The notes below the pieces were generated by a model. That model was given only the letters and a program-made list of their open reading frames with translations, had not been told where the DNA came from and did no database searches. A stretch of DNA of 64,000 nucleotides from Virgibacillus halotolerans (lineage in GTDB: Bacteria > Bacillota > Bacilli > Bacillales > Amphibacillaceae): positions 372,001 to 436,000 of the forward strand of contig NZ_JAFBEA010000002.1 of assembly GCF_016908515.1 (NCBI RefSeq). The letters run 5' to 3'. Made by a program: the position numbers and the translations under genes. Each line of letters begins with the position of its first letter. The first letter of the stretch is position 1. Positions 26,609 through 34,392 of this stretch are shown piece by piece.

Positions 26609-28510
26609 TTGAAAATAACGGATCTTTTAAGACAAGATATAATGATCTTGGACATGCAGGCAACGGAAAAAGAGCCTGCGATTGATGAAATGATTGCTAG
26701 CCTGAATCAACACGGTGTTCTCAATAATGCGGAACAATTTAAAGAAGCTATTTTAAACAGAGAGGCACAATCATCAACGGGACTTGGTGATGGGATTGCG
26801 ATGCCACATGCGAAAACGGGGGCTGTTAATCAGCCGACAGTTCTTTTCGCAAAGAGTAAGCAAGGTGTGAACTATGATTCGCTTGATGGTCAACCTGCCT
26901 TTTACTTCTTTATGATTGCAGTTCCAGAAGGTGGAAATGATACACATTTACAAACGCTGGCGGCGTTATCCAGAAAGTTAATTGATCCGGATTTTGTTCA
27001 GCAATTAGGTAAGGCAAATACAGCTGAAGCAGTTCATGCACTGTTTGATCAAACAGTGGAAGATGCGGAAAAAGAAAAGGAAACAGAAGCATCGGATGAA
27101 ACGAAAGCTGTTGACTCGGCAGAAAAACCATTCGTTGTAGCAGTTACGGCTTGTCCGACGGGAATTGCGCATACCTATATGGCAGAAGACGCCTTAAAGA
27201 AAAAGGCAGCGGAAATGAATGTCGATATACGCGTGGAGACCAATGGTTCAGATGGAGCCAAAAATCGTCTGACAGCAGATGAAATCAAAAGAGCGGATGG
27301 GGTCATCGTTGCAGCGAGTAAAAAAGTTGAAATGGCACGCTTTAATGGAAAATCTGTCCTAGAAAGACCGGTTGCCGATGGTATTAAAAAGACGGATGAA
27401 TTAATTACAAGAGCAATCAATCGGGATGCGCCGATCTATCATGCGGAACAAAGTAATGAAAGTAATAGTGAGGAACAGGATGGAGAAAAGAAATCTGTTT
27501 GGAACACGATTTATAATGACCTGATGAATGGTATCTCTCATATGCTGCCGTTTGTTATTGGTGGCGGGATTCTCATGGCAATTTCGTTCCTAATTGAAAG
27601 CTTCTTAGGTAAGGACAGTGAAATATTTATCTTTCTTAATGAAGTTGGAGGAAACGCATTTTACTTTCTAATCCCGATTTTTGCTGGTTTTATTGCAATG
27701 AGCATTGCCGATCGGCCTGGTTTAATGCCTGGTATGGTTGGTGGTTTAATTGCAGTCAATAGTGACGCTGGTTTTATCGGTGGTTTGGTTGCCGGTTTCC
27801 TGGCCGGTTATGTCGTTGTCCTATTAAAACGGCTTTTACGTGGTCTGCCTAAATCGTTGGATGGGTTAAAACCAATCCTACTTTATCCTGTACTTGGTCT
27901 GTTTTTGACAGGTCTTCTCATGTACTTTATCTTTGGGCCAATCTTTGCGGGCATCAATGCGGGAATGGTTAACTTTTTAGAAGGGCTTGGAACAGGAAAT
28001 GCCGTGATTGTGGGTGTACTGCTTGGTGGTATGATGGCAATCGATATGGGCGGACCATTCAATAAAGCAGCCTATGCCTTTTCGATTGGTATTTTCACTG
28101 ACACTGGTGATGGAAGTCTGATGGCGGCAGTGATGGCTGGTGGAATGGTACCACCGCTTGCGATTGCATTGGCTTCAACCTTCTTCAAAAGTAAATTTGA
28201 TAAAGATGAGCGTAAGTCAGGTATAACAAACTATGTGATGGGAATTTCATTTATTACTGAGGGTGCGATTCCGTTTGCGGCTGCTGATCCGCTAAGAGTT
28301 ATCGGTTCTTCCGTTTTAGGAGCAGCAATTGCCGGCGGATTAACCCAGTTTTGGAATAGTGCGATTCCGGCTCCACATGGAGGTATTTTTGTTATTCCAT
28401 TAGCAGTGCATCCGCTATTATTCCTTCTATCGCTTGCAATCGGAACGGTTGTGGCGGCAATTTTCCTTGGATTGTGGAAGAAGCCGGTTGTGGAAGTGGA
28501 AAATAAATAA
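26609..28510 (+). CDS. fruA: Fructose PTS permease IIABC
   Basis: A 633-residue phosphotransferase permease that imports fructose as fructose 1-phosphate. EIIA (1-~150) has the phospho-histidine in GIAMPHAKT; EIIB (~170-270) has the phospho-cysteine in VTACPTGIAHTYMA; EIIC (~300-630) has about nine helices with EGAIPFAAADP and PAPHGGIFV. The start is read as TTG at 26609 with AAAGGATG upstream (product MKITDLL, like Bacillus FruA); an ATG at 26600 overlaps the ribosome site. A strong terminator follows. Confidence 0.93.
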   Translation: MKITDLLRQDIMILDMQATEKEPAIDEMIASLNQHGVLNNAEQFKEAILNREAQSSTGLGDGIAMPHAKTGAVNQPTVLFAKSKQGVNYDSLDGQPAFYFFMIAVPEGGNDTHLQTLAALSRKLIDPDFVQQLGKANTAEAVHALFDQTVEDAEKEKETEASDETKAVDSAEKPFVVAVTACPTGIAHTYMAEDALKKKAAEMNVDIRVETNGSDGAKNRLTADEIKRADGVIVAASKKVEMARFNGKSVLERPVADGIKKTDELITRAINRDAPIYHAEQSNESNSEEQDGEKKSVWNTIYNDLMNGISHMLPFVIGGGILMAISFLIESFLGKDSEIFIFLNEVGGNAFYFLIPIFAGFIAMSIADRPGLMPGMVGGLIAVNSDAGFIGGLVAGFLAGYVVVLLKRLLRGLPKSLDGLKPILLYPVLGLFLTGLLMYFIFGPIFAGINAGMVNFLEGLGTGNAVIVGVLLGGMMAIDMGGPFNKAAYAFSIGIFTDTGDGSLMAAVMAGGMVPPLAIALASTFFKSKFDKDERKSGITNYVMGISFITEGAIPFAAADPLRVIGSSVLGAAIAGGLTQFWNSAIPAPHGGIFVIPLAVHPLLFLLSLAIGTVVAAIFLGLWKKPVVEVENK

Positions 28511-28539
28511 CAGGTTTGAAATAATAAATAGAGAAATAA

Positions 28540-28578
28540 GAAAAGCGTTCTCCGGTTGAGGGGGAACGCTTTTCTATT
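28540..28578 (+). terminator. Terminator of the fru operon
   Basis: An 11-bp stem GAAAAGCGTTC / GAACGCTTTTC with TCC/GGG pairs in the loop, followed by TATTT. Confidence 0.85.
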
Positions 28579-28579
28579 T

Positions 28580-28899
28580 AATGTAACTTTTCACAAACCT
28601 TTTCCAGACCTTTGAAATGAAAAAATGTATGTTTGTAAAAGGTGTGAAGATAAAATATTATCTTCGATTAAGGCAAATGGAATACACTCGCTTTCTGTGG
28701 GTGGCTGCAGTGGAAATCAACGATTTAGCACACACCCAAATAGTTCAGATTTACACACAGATTTTCAAGTGACGAAATTGACTCAAATATTTGTGCTGGA
28801 AAGAACTTCCGGTATGTTCCACTAGGTTGTTTTCGGGTACAGTTATGAACTTCTAAATATTAGCGTTAAATGAAATATTGACTCAATTAGTTCGATTTG
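28580..28899. other. Intergenic stretch without a convincing gene
   Basis: About 320 bp between the fru terminator and the acsA promoter. A 66-codon frame (28625-28825) has cysteines near its start but no ribosome binding site and no recognisable similarity, so it is not called. Two similar 11-bp pieces (AAATTGACTCAAATA and AAATATTGACTCAATT) are the only pattern seen. Confidence 0.5.
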
Positions 28900-28948
28900 T
28901 TTGCATGTGGAACGTATTTTGTAATACGCTTATATTAAGCGCTTACAA
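28900..28948 (+). promoter_or_regulatory. Probable acsA promoter with cre-like site
   Basis: TTTGCA (28900-28905) and TAATAC (28922-28927) are 16 bp apart. A minus-strand TTGTAAGCGCTTAAT at 28934-28948 matches the cre consensus with one mismatch and sits at the predicted start of transcription. CcpA repression of acsA is known in B. subtilis. Confidence 0.5.
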
Positions 28949-28971
28949 ATCATTGGAGAGGAGTTTTGAAT

Positions 28972-30927
28972 TTGTCAGCAGAAGAAAATTTAAATACATT
29001 ATTAAAAGAAAACCGAACTTTTGCACCACCAGAAGAATTTAAAGCCAAAGCAAACTTTAATGATCCCGATGTTTATAAACGGGCGGAGGCAGACCCAGAG
29101 GGGTATTGGTCTGAACAAGCACAGAAATTAAGCTGGTTTAAATCTTATGATAAGGTCCTGGATTGGGATCCCCCACACGCAAAATGGTTTACAGGTGGAA
29201 AGCTAAATGCCGCTTATAATTGCGTTGATCGTCATCGAGAAGGACCACGCAAAAACAAGGCTGCGATTATTTGGGAAGGTGAAAAGGGAAATAATAAAAT
29301 TTATACGTACGACATGCTTGGACGTGAAGTTGATAAAACAGCCCATATGTTAATGGAACTTGGTATTAAAAGAGGCGACCGGGTAGCGATTTATTTACCG
29401 ATGATACCTGAATTGCCGATTTCTATGTTAGCTTGTGCTAAGATTGGTGCGATTCATACCGTAGTATTCGCGGCGTACTCTGCGAAGGCTTTAAATGATC
29501 GTATGTCTGACACCGATGCAAAGCTTTTGATTACAGCAGATGGTAGTTTACGTGGTGGGAAAATTATTCCGTTAAAAGATAACGCTGATAAAGCAGTGAA
29601 AGATACAAATGTGGAAAAGATGCTTGTTGTGGGAAATATCGGCAAGGAATCAAATACATCATGGAACCCGGATTTTGACGTAGATTGGGGCACGTTAAAG
29701 GATAAAATGCCGGCAAATCCAGTTCCGAACGAGGAAATGGATTCCGAGGATATTTTATATATTCTTTACACATCCGGAACAACTGGAAAGCCGAAGGGGA
29801 TAGTCCATACGACCGGTGGTTATTTAACAAGCGTCAATCATTCGGTTCGTAGTGTTTTTGATATAAAAGAGGAAGATGTCTTTTGGTGTACTGCGGACAT
29901 TGGTTGGGTAACTGGCCACTCTTATGTCGTGTATGGCCCACTTTCGCAAGGAGCAACAACACTGATGTATGAAGGTGTGCCTAATTATCCGGAACGGGAT
30001 CAGTTCTGGAATGTGGTGGAGAAATACGGTGTCAGCATTTTTTATACGGCACCAACATCGATTCGTATGTTTATGAAATGGGGACCGGAACATACGGAGA
30101 AACACGATCTTAGCAGCTTGCGTTTGATTGGCAGCGTTGGTGAGCCGATCAATCCGGAAGCATGGATGTGGTACCATAAATATATTGGTAAGGAAAAATG
30201 TCCGATTGTTGATACATGGTGGCAAACGGAGAATGGTTCGATTTTAATCGCTCCATTGCCGGGAATTACCACAACAAAACCAGGATCGGCAACGAAACCA
30301 ACACCTGGTATCAATGCAGATATTCTTGATAAAAATGGTAATTCAGTGGCACCTGGTAATGGTGGTTCCCTTGTGATAAAAAGTCCATGGCCATCGATGC
30401 TCCGGACCGTCTGGGGTGATGATGAACGTTTCCAAAACTCTTATTACGGTGATTATAAAGGTGTTTATACTTCCGGGGATGTTGCTCATAAAGATGAAGA
30501 TGGTTATTTCTGGGTACTGGGTCGTGATGATGACGTTGTGAATGTCAGTGGGCATCGATTAGGAACGATGGAGTTGGAAAGTGCGATCGTTAGTCATCAA
30601 TCCGTGGCGGAAGCTGCAGTGATTGGTCGTTCCCATGTTGTGAAAGGTCAGGCGCTTACGGCATTTGTAACACTCAAAGAAGGCATCAAAGGAACGGAAG
30701 AAATGAAAGATGAAGTGAAGCAGGAAGTTGTGAAACAGATCGGTAAAATGGCACGGCCGGAAGAGGTTATTTTTACTGCGGGGTTACCAAAAACAAGTAG
30801 TGCCAAAATTATGCGTCGCCTGCTTCGCGATATTGCAGAGGGTCGTGTCGTCGGTGATACCTCCACACTCGAAGACCCCGCTGTTGTGGAAGATTTGAAA
30901 GAAAAATATCAAGGGAAAGAAGACTAA
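28972..30927 (+). CDS. acsA: Acetyl-CoA synthetase (AMP-forming)
   Basis: A 651-residue adenylate-forming enzyme that activates acetate to acetyl-CoA. It has YTSGTTGKPKGIVH (phosphate loop), TWWQTENG, the hinge region GYFWVLGRDDDVVNVSGHRLG and the C-terminal PKTSSAKIMRRLLR with the catalytic lysine that acetylation switches off (usually preceded by R-S-G). The likely start is TTG at 28972, 8 bp after GGAGAGGAG; TTG at 28966 is too close. It is monocistronic, with terminator at 30954. The AcuABC deacetylation genes are not nearby. Confidence 0.92.
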   Translation: MSAEENLNTLLKENRTFAPPEEFKAKANFNDPDVYKRAEADPEGYWSEQAQKLSWFKSYDKVLDWDPPHAKWFTGGKLNAAYNCVDRHREGPRKNKAAIIWEGEKGNNKIYTYDMLGREVDKTAHMLMELGIKRGDRVAIYLPMIPELPISMLACAKIGAIHTVVFAAYSAKALNDRMSDTDAKLLITADGSLRGGKIIPLKDNADKAVKDTNVEKMLVVGNIGKESNTSWNPDFDVDWGTLKDKMPANPVPNEEMDSEDILYILYTSGTTGKPKGIVHTTGGYLTSVNHSVRSVFDIKEEDVFWCTADIGWVTGHSYVVYGPLSQGATTLMYEGVPNYPERDQFWNVVEKYGVSIFYTAPTSIRMFMKWGPEHTEKHDLSSLRLIGSVGEPINPEAWMWYHKYIGKEKCPIVDTWWQTENGSILIAPLPGITTTKPGSATKPTPGINADILDKNGNSVAPGNGGSLVIKSPWPSMLRTVWGDDERFQNSYYGDYKGVYTSGDVAHKDEDGYFWVLGRDDDVVNVSGHRLGTMELESAIVSHQSVAEAAVIGRSHVVKGQALTAFVTLKEGIKGTEEMKDEVKQEVVKQIGKMARPEEVIFTAGLPKTSSAKIMRRLLRDIAEGRVVGDTSTLEDPAVVEDLKEKYQGKED

Positions 30928-30953
30928 TATTTTCTTCATAGCAATTAGAAAAC

Positions 30954-30986
30954 AAACTGCTGGACGTATGTATCCCAGCAGTTTTT
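30954..30986 (+). terminator. acsA terminator
   Basis: A 10-bp stem AAACTGCTGG / CCAGCAGTTT with a following TT-rich tract. Confidence 0.8.
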
Positions 30987-31020
30987 ATCGTGAATTTTTT
31001 GCGTATAACAGATCCTTTTT

Positions 31021-31068
31021 GTCAGGCGCTTTTCCCACTGAGTCGACTACCCTTCGCTCCAATCAACC
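31021..31068. repeat. Truncated Bacillaceae-type intergenic repeat
   Basis: The tract around GAGTCGACTACCCTTCGCTCCAATCAAC resembles the end of a GC-rich intergenic repeat I associate with Bacillaceae genomes. It lies next to a fuller relative at 31136. The assignment rests on memory of the family, not on a search. Confidence 0.4.
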
Positions 31069-31135
31069 ATCATAAAAGTGGATAGTTAATATGTATTTGA
31101 ATCAATAATTATTACGAAGTTTTAAAGCACAATAC

Positions 31136-31260
31136 CAGCGAAGGAAATACAAGGAGACTCCAGCGGGAAAGCGAAGACGATGAGACCCCACAGTGAGCGT
31201 TCTTTGCGATCGAGGAGGCTCATCGCGAGCCCGCGGAAAGCGTAGTGTATTTCCGGAGCG
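31136..31260. repeat. GC-rich intergenic stem-loop repeat (~125 bp)
   Basis: This block is much richer in GC than the flanks. Its ends are inverted: GGAAATACA at the left (31143-31151) answers TGTATTTCC at the right (31246-31254). Inside are GAGACTCCAGCGGGAAAGCG, GATGAGACCCCA, GAGGAGGCTCATCGCGAGCC and CGCGGAAAGCG, a layout I recall from abundant Bacillaceae elements. No frame crosses it. It lies in the 731-bp gap between acsA and the cys operon, which otherwise holds only the acsA terminator and the cys leader. Confidence 0.6.
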
Positions 31261-31372
31261 ATATCTTTCTTTCATCGTAGTTTCTATAAACTGCGAGAAT
31301 TAAAAACAACAAAATTAAAGAAAGCGCATTTTGTAAAGAATATAAAATAATTAGCTTTTTCTGGAAAAGGTG

Positions 31373-31401
31373 TTGACCTAAGTGATTATATAGTATAGAA
31401 T
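31373..31401 (+). promoter_or_regulatory. Promoter of the sulfate assimilation operon
   Basis: TTGACC (31373-31378), exactly 17 bp, TAGAAT (31396-31401). Transcription would start near 31408, 25 bp before the SAM riboswitch. Confidence 0.8.
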
Positions 31402-31432
31402 TCATATCAAGTTAGTCAACTATAGTTTTTTT

Positions 31433-31533
31433 CTTATCAAGAGAGGTGGAGGGAAAGGCCCTATGAAACCTCGGCAACAGGTTAAATTCAACACTGTGCC
31501 AATTCCTACTGGATAAAAAGTCCGATAGATAAG
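31433..31533 (+). promoter_or_regulatory. SAM-I (S-box) riboswitch
   Basis: The S-box core is clear: CTTATCAAGAG-AGGTGGAGGG, GGCCCTATGAAACC, CGGCAACAG, GTGCCAATTCCTA and the closing GATAAG. Helix P1 pairs CTTATC (31433-31438) with GATAAG (31527-31532). With SAM bound, the following terminator forms and the cys operon stops; when SAM is scarce it is read through. The same control is known for cysH of B. subtilis. Confidence 0.95.
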
Positions 31534-31562
31534 GAGCGTGCGGTTATGTCTTTTATTTAGTG

Positions 31563-31597
31563 AACCCTCTTCTTATAACTGGAAGGGGATTTTTTTG
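31563..31597 (+). terminator. SAM riboswitch expression-platform terminator
   Basis: CCCTCTTC (31565-31572) pairs with GGAAGGGG (31581-31588) with a small bulge, followed by a run of T residues (31590-31596). Confidence 0.8.
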
Positions 31598-31599
31598 CA

Positions 31600-31645
31600 G
31601 TTAGGAAAGTATAAAACTTTCCTAACTGTATAAGTGCAACTTACA
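31600..31645 (+). repeat. Interspersed hairpin repeat, copy 2
   Basis: A perfect 11-bp stem GTTAGGAAAGT/ACTTTCCTAAC (31600-31626) followed by TGTATAAGTGCAACTTAC. It sits between the riboswitch terminator and the cysH ribosome site and resembles copies at 26511 and 53126. Confidence 0.6.
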
Positions 31646-31658
31646 AGGAGGGATCAAT

Positions 31659-32393
31659 GTGGGAACTGATGTCATTACCTATCAGCAATTTACTGGAGAT
31701 CCTTTTAAGGATTTCAATCCAACTGATGAGCTAAAAGGTGCTGTGGATATTTTGCAATGGGCTTATGCGTCATATGGTGATTCTGTTGTTTACTCTTGTA
31801 GCTTCGGAGCGGAAGGTATTATTTTAATAGATTTAATTTCCAAAGTGAAAGAGGATGCAACGATTGTCTTCTTAGATACAGAGATTCATTTTCAGGAAAC
31901 TTATGATCTGATTGACAAAGTAAAAGCAAAATATCCAAAACTCCGTATTCAGTTAAAAAAGCCTGATCTAACATTGGAAGAACAGGCTGATGCATATGGT
32001 TCTGCACTATGGAAACGGCAGCCTGATCAATGTTGTTATATTCGAAAGATAAAACCACTTGAAGAAGTATTGGATGGTGTACCAGCTTGGGTTTCTGGTC
32101 TACGTAGAGAACAGTCAGCTAGCAGAAAAAATACAGATTTTATTAATAAAGATGAACGTTTTAAATCTATTAAAGTTTGTCCATTGATCCATTGGACCTG
32201 GGATGATGTGTGGGCATATATCAATGCAAAGGATTTGCCATACAATGAATTGCATGATCAAGGTTATCCGAGTATTGGCTGTATTCCATGTACTGCTAAA
32301 GTAACAGATTCAGAGGATCTGCGTGCAGGCAGATGGGCAGGAGTAAATAAAACAGAATGTGGCTTGCACACTTCTGGTAATAGCGCTAATTAG
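31659..32393 (+). CDS. cysH: Phosphoadenylyl/adenylyl-sulfate reductase
   Basis: A 244-residue thioredoxin-dependent reductase that makes sulfite from (P)APS. It has the PP-loop-like SFGAEGIILIDL, and both cysteine pairs of the iron-sulfur type: CC in PDQCCYIRKIKPL and CIPC in GCIPCTAK. The catalytic C-terminal ECGLH is present. The Fe-S cysteine set is characteristic of the Bacillus/plant type that can use APS. Start GTG at 31659 after AAGGAGGG. It is the first gene after the SAM riboswitch; cysC downstream suggests PAPS is also made. Confidence 0.93.
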   Translation: MGTDVITYQQFTGDPFKDFNPTDELKGAVDILQWAYASYGDSVVYSCSFGAEGIILIDLISKVKEDATIVFLDTEIHFQETYDLIDKVKAKYPKLRIQLKKPDLTLEEQADAYGSALWKRQPDQCCYIRKIKPLEEVLDGVPAWVSGLRREQSASRKNTDFINKDERFKSIKVCPLIHWTWDDVWAYINAKDLPYNELHDQGYPSIGCIPCTAKVTDSEDLRAGRWAGVNKTECGLHTSGNSAN

Positions 32394-32428
32394 ACTTTAA
32401 TTTTTTTTAATTATATTTTTTTACCTAA

Positions 32429-32451
32429 ATTCATAGTAAATAGCTATGAAT
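32429..32451 (+). promoter_or_regulatory. LysR-type regulator dyad ahead of cysJ
   Basis: ATTCATAG-N7-CTATGAAT, a perfect 8-7-8 inverted repeat. Spacing (ATAG-N7-CTAT) is the classic LysR T-N11-A box. CysL, a LysR regulator, activates cysJI in B. subtilis, so a CysL-type site is likely. A TATACT hexamer follows at 32454-32459. Confidence 0.55.
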
Positions 32452-32469
32452 AATATACTTAATAAACCA

Positions 32470-32484
32470 TGACAATCATTATCA
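32470..32484 (+). promoter_or_regulatory. Fur-box-like element
   Basis: TGACAATCATTATCA matches the Fur core TGATAATNATTATCA at 13 of 14 defined positions. It follows the LysR-type dyad and precedes the cysJ ribosome site. Sulfite reductase is an iron-rich enzyme, so iron control makes sense, but this is inference. Confidence 0.45.
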
Positions 32485-32517
32485 ATTTGAAAATTTTCTT
32501 TGTGAGGTGGATAGCTT

Positions 32518-34365
32518 TTGGATTTACAAGTAATGAATAGTCCTTTTAATCAAGCGCAGATAGAGCATTTACAACGCTTACTGCCAACATTGACAGAAAC
32601 GCAGAAAATATGGTTAAGCGGCTATCTGGCAGCGAACCAGGTAACGGCATCGCAATCAGCGTCAACTGCTGTTCCACTAAATAATGACGCAATCTCCCAA
32701 AACACATCGCAGCCTGCTGCAAGAGAAGTGACGGTCCTGTTTGGATCAGAGACAAATAATGGTCAGCTGCTTGCAGAGGAACTCGTGAAGAAGCTGGAAG
32801 CACGGGGCTTAAAAGTAACGAGTTCAGCACTTGATGATTTCAAGGCGAACAAATTAAAAAATGTCCAAGATTTGCTGATTGTAACAGCTACTCATGGGGA
32901 AGGGGATCCACCGGATAATGCTATATCTTTCCATGAATTTTTACATGGACGGAAGGCACCGAAATTAAAGGACCTACGTTTTTCGGTATTATCTTTGGGA
33001 GATCAGTCTTATGAGTTCTTCTGTCAAACTGGCAAAGACTTTGACAAACGGCTGGAGGAATTAGGTGGAGAAAGGCTATTCCCAAGGGTCGACTGCGATG
33101 TTGATTTCGATGAATCTGCTGAAGAATGGATGGATGGTGTATTAGCTGAAATTGTCAAAAATGAACAACCGGAGGCGCAACTTGCTATTCCGGGGAATGG
33201 GCAAATGCAAACTGGTATATTAAACGCTGAATTACCAGCCTATTCAAGAACCAATCCATTTAAGGCAGAAATTCTGGAGAATCTGAACTTGAATGGAGCG
33301 GGGTCAAATAAGGAAACGCGTCATCTTGAACTTTCACTGGAAGGATCTAATCTTGCGTTCGAACCAGGGGACAGTGTGGGAATCATACCCGAAAATGACC
33401 CAAAACTGGTTGAGGAATTGATGAAGGAAATGAATTGGGACCCGGAAGAATCCGTTCCAGTTAATAAAAAAGGTGATATGCGTTCCATCAATGATGCACT
33501 GCTTACCAATTTAGAAATTACCGTGTTGACGAAGCCCTTAATGGAAAAGGCGGCAGATATTTTTGGGAATGAAGCGTTAAGTGAACTTGTAGATCCAGTG
33601 CAAGCGGAAGCGTTAAAAGCCTATATGGATGGCAGGGATTTACTTGATTTGGTCAAGGACTATCCTCCAGGTGAGCTAACCCCAGGAGAATTTGTACAGA
33701 TACTTAGAAAAATTCCAGCTCGCCTCTATTCAATAACAAGTAGTCATAAAGCAAATCCGGATGAGGTTCATTTGACCATTGGAACAGTTAGATATAATGC
33801 GCACGGACGTGATCGAACAGGGGTATGTTCTGGCCAATCGGCAGAACGCGCGCAATCCGGGAATTTATTACCGATTTATATTCAGCGTAACCCAAATTTT
33901 AAATTTCCTAATGATGCTGACAAACCAGTCATTATGATTGGACCTGGTACAGGAGTTGCCCCGTTTAGAGCACTGATGGAGGAACGAGAAGAGCTTGAAC
34001 TAAAGGGGAAAACATGGCTATTCTTCGGGGACCAGCACTTTTCCACAGATTTTCTTTATCAAGTGGAATGGCAAAATTGGCTTAAGGAAGGTGTTTTATC
34101 AAGAATGGATGTCGCTTTTTCCCGCGATGCTGAGGAAAAGGTATATGTACAGCATCTGATGCTTGAAAAGCGTAAAGAGCTCTATCAATGGATTAAAGAA
34201 GGAGCAAATGTGTATATATGCGGGGATGAAAAAGGCATGGCAAAGGATGTCCATCAGACATTGCTTCAGATTCTGGAGGAAGAGGGTTCCATGAGTAAGG
34301 AAGAAGCTGAGAATCATTTAAAAGATATGCTAAAACAAAAACAATATCAGCGTGATATTTATTAA
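32518..34365 (+). CDS. cysJ: Sulfite reductase flavoprotein alpha subunit
   Basis: A 615-residue NADPH-dependent diflavin reductase that feeds electrons to CysI. It has an FMN flavodoxin domain (~70-210; VLFGSETNNGQLLAEE, THGEGDPPDNA), an FAD domain with RLYSITSSHKANPDEV and GVCSGQSA, and an NADPH domain with IMIGPGTGVAPFRALMEER and YICGDEKGMAKDVHQ. The TTG at 32518 after GAGGTGG yields MDLQVMNSPFNQ, matching the start of Bacillus CysJ. A 124-bp leader with its own control elements separates it from cysH. Confidence 0.93.
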   Translation: MDLQVMNSPFNQAQIEHLQRLLPTLTETQKIWLSGYLAANQVTASQSASTAVPLNNDAISQNTSQPAAREVTVLFGSETNNGQLLAEELVKKLEARGLKVTSSALDDFKANKLKNVQDLLIVTATHGEGDPPDNAISFHEFLHGRKAPKLKDLRFSVLSLGDQSYEFFCQTGKDFDKRLEELGGERLFPRVDCDVDFDESAEEWMDGVLAEIVKNEQPEAQLAIPGNGQMQTGILNAELPAYSRTNPFKAEILENLNLNGAGSNKETRHLELSLEGSNLAFEPGDSVGIIPENDPKLVEELMKEMNWDPEESVPVNKKGDMRSINDALLTNLEITVLTKPLMEKAADIFGNEALSELVDPVQAEALKAYMDGRDLLDLVKDYPPGELTPGEFVQILRKIPARLYSITSSHKANPDEVHLTIGTVRYNAHGRDRTGVCSGQSAERAQSGNLLPIYIQRNPNFKFPNDADKPVIMIGPGTGVAPFRALMEEREELELKGKTWLFFGDQHFSTDFLYQVEWQNWLKEGVLSRMDVAFSRDAEEKVYVQHLMLEKRKELYQWIKEGANVYICGDEKGMAKDVHQTLLQILEEEGSMSKEEAENHLKDMLKQKQYQRDIY

Positions 34366-34392
34366 GTTCACAAATTAGAAAGGAGTTTGATC

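Noticed and set aside
28625-28825. 66-codon frame with CxxC-like start between fruA and acsA
   Set aside because: No ribosome binding site, overlaps AT-rich promoter-like DNA and resembles no family I know.
29824-30225. 133-codon minus-strand frame
   Set aside because: Shadow of acetyl-CoA synthetase, with no start signal of its own.
31136-31260. Riboswitch or small RNA gene
   Set aside because: No promoter or terminator frames it, and its inverted ends and GC-rich core fit an intergenic repeat better.
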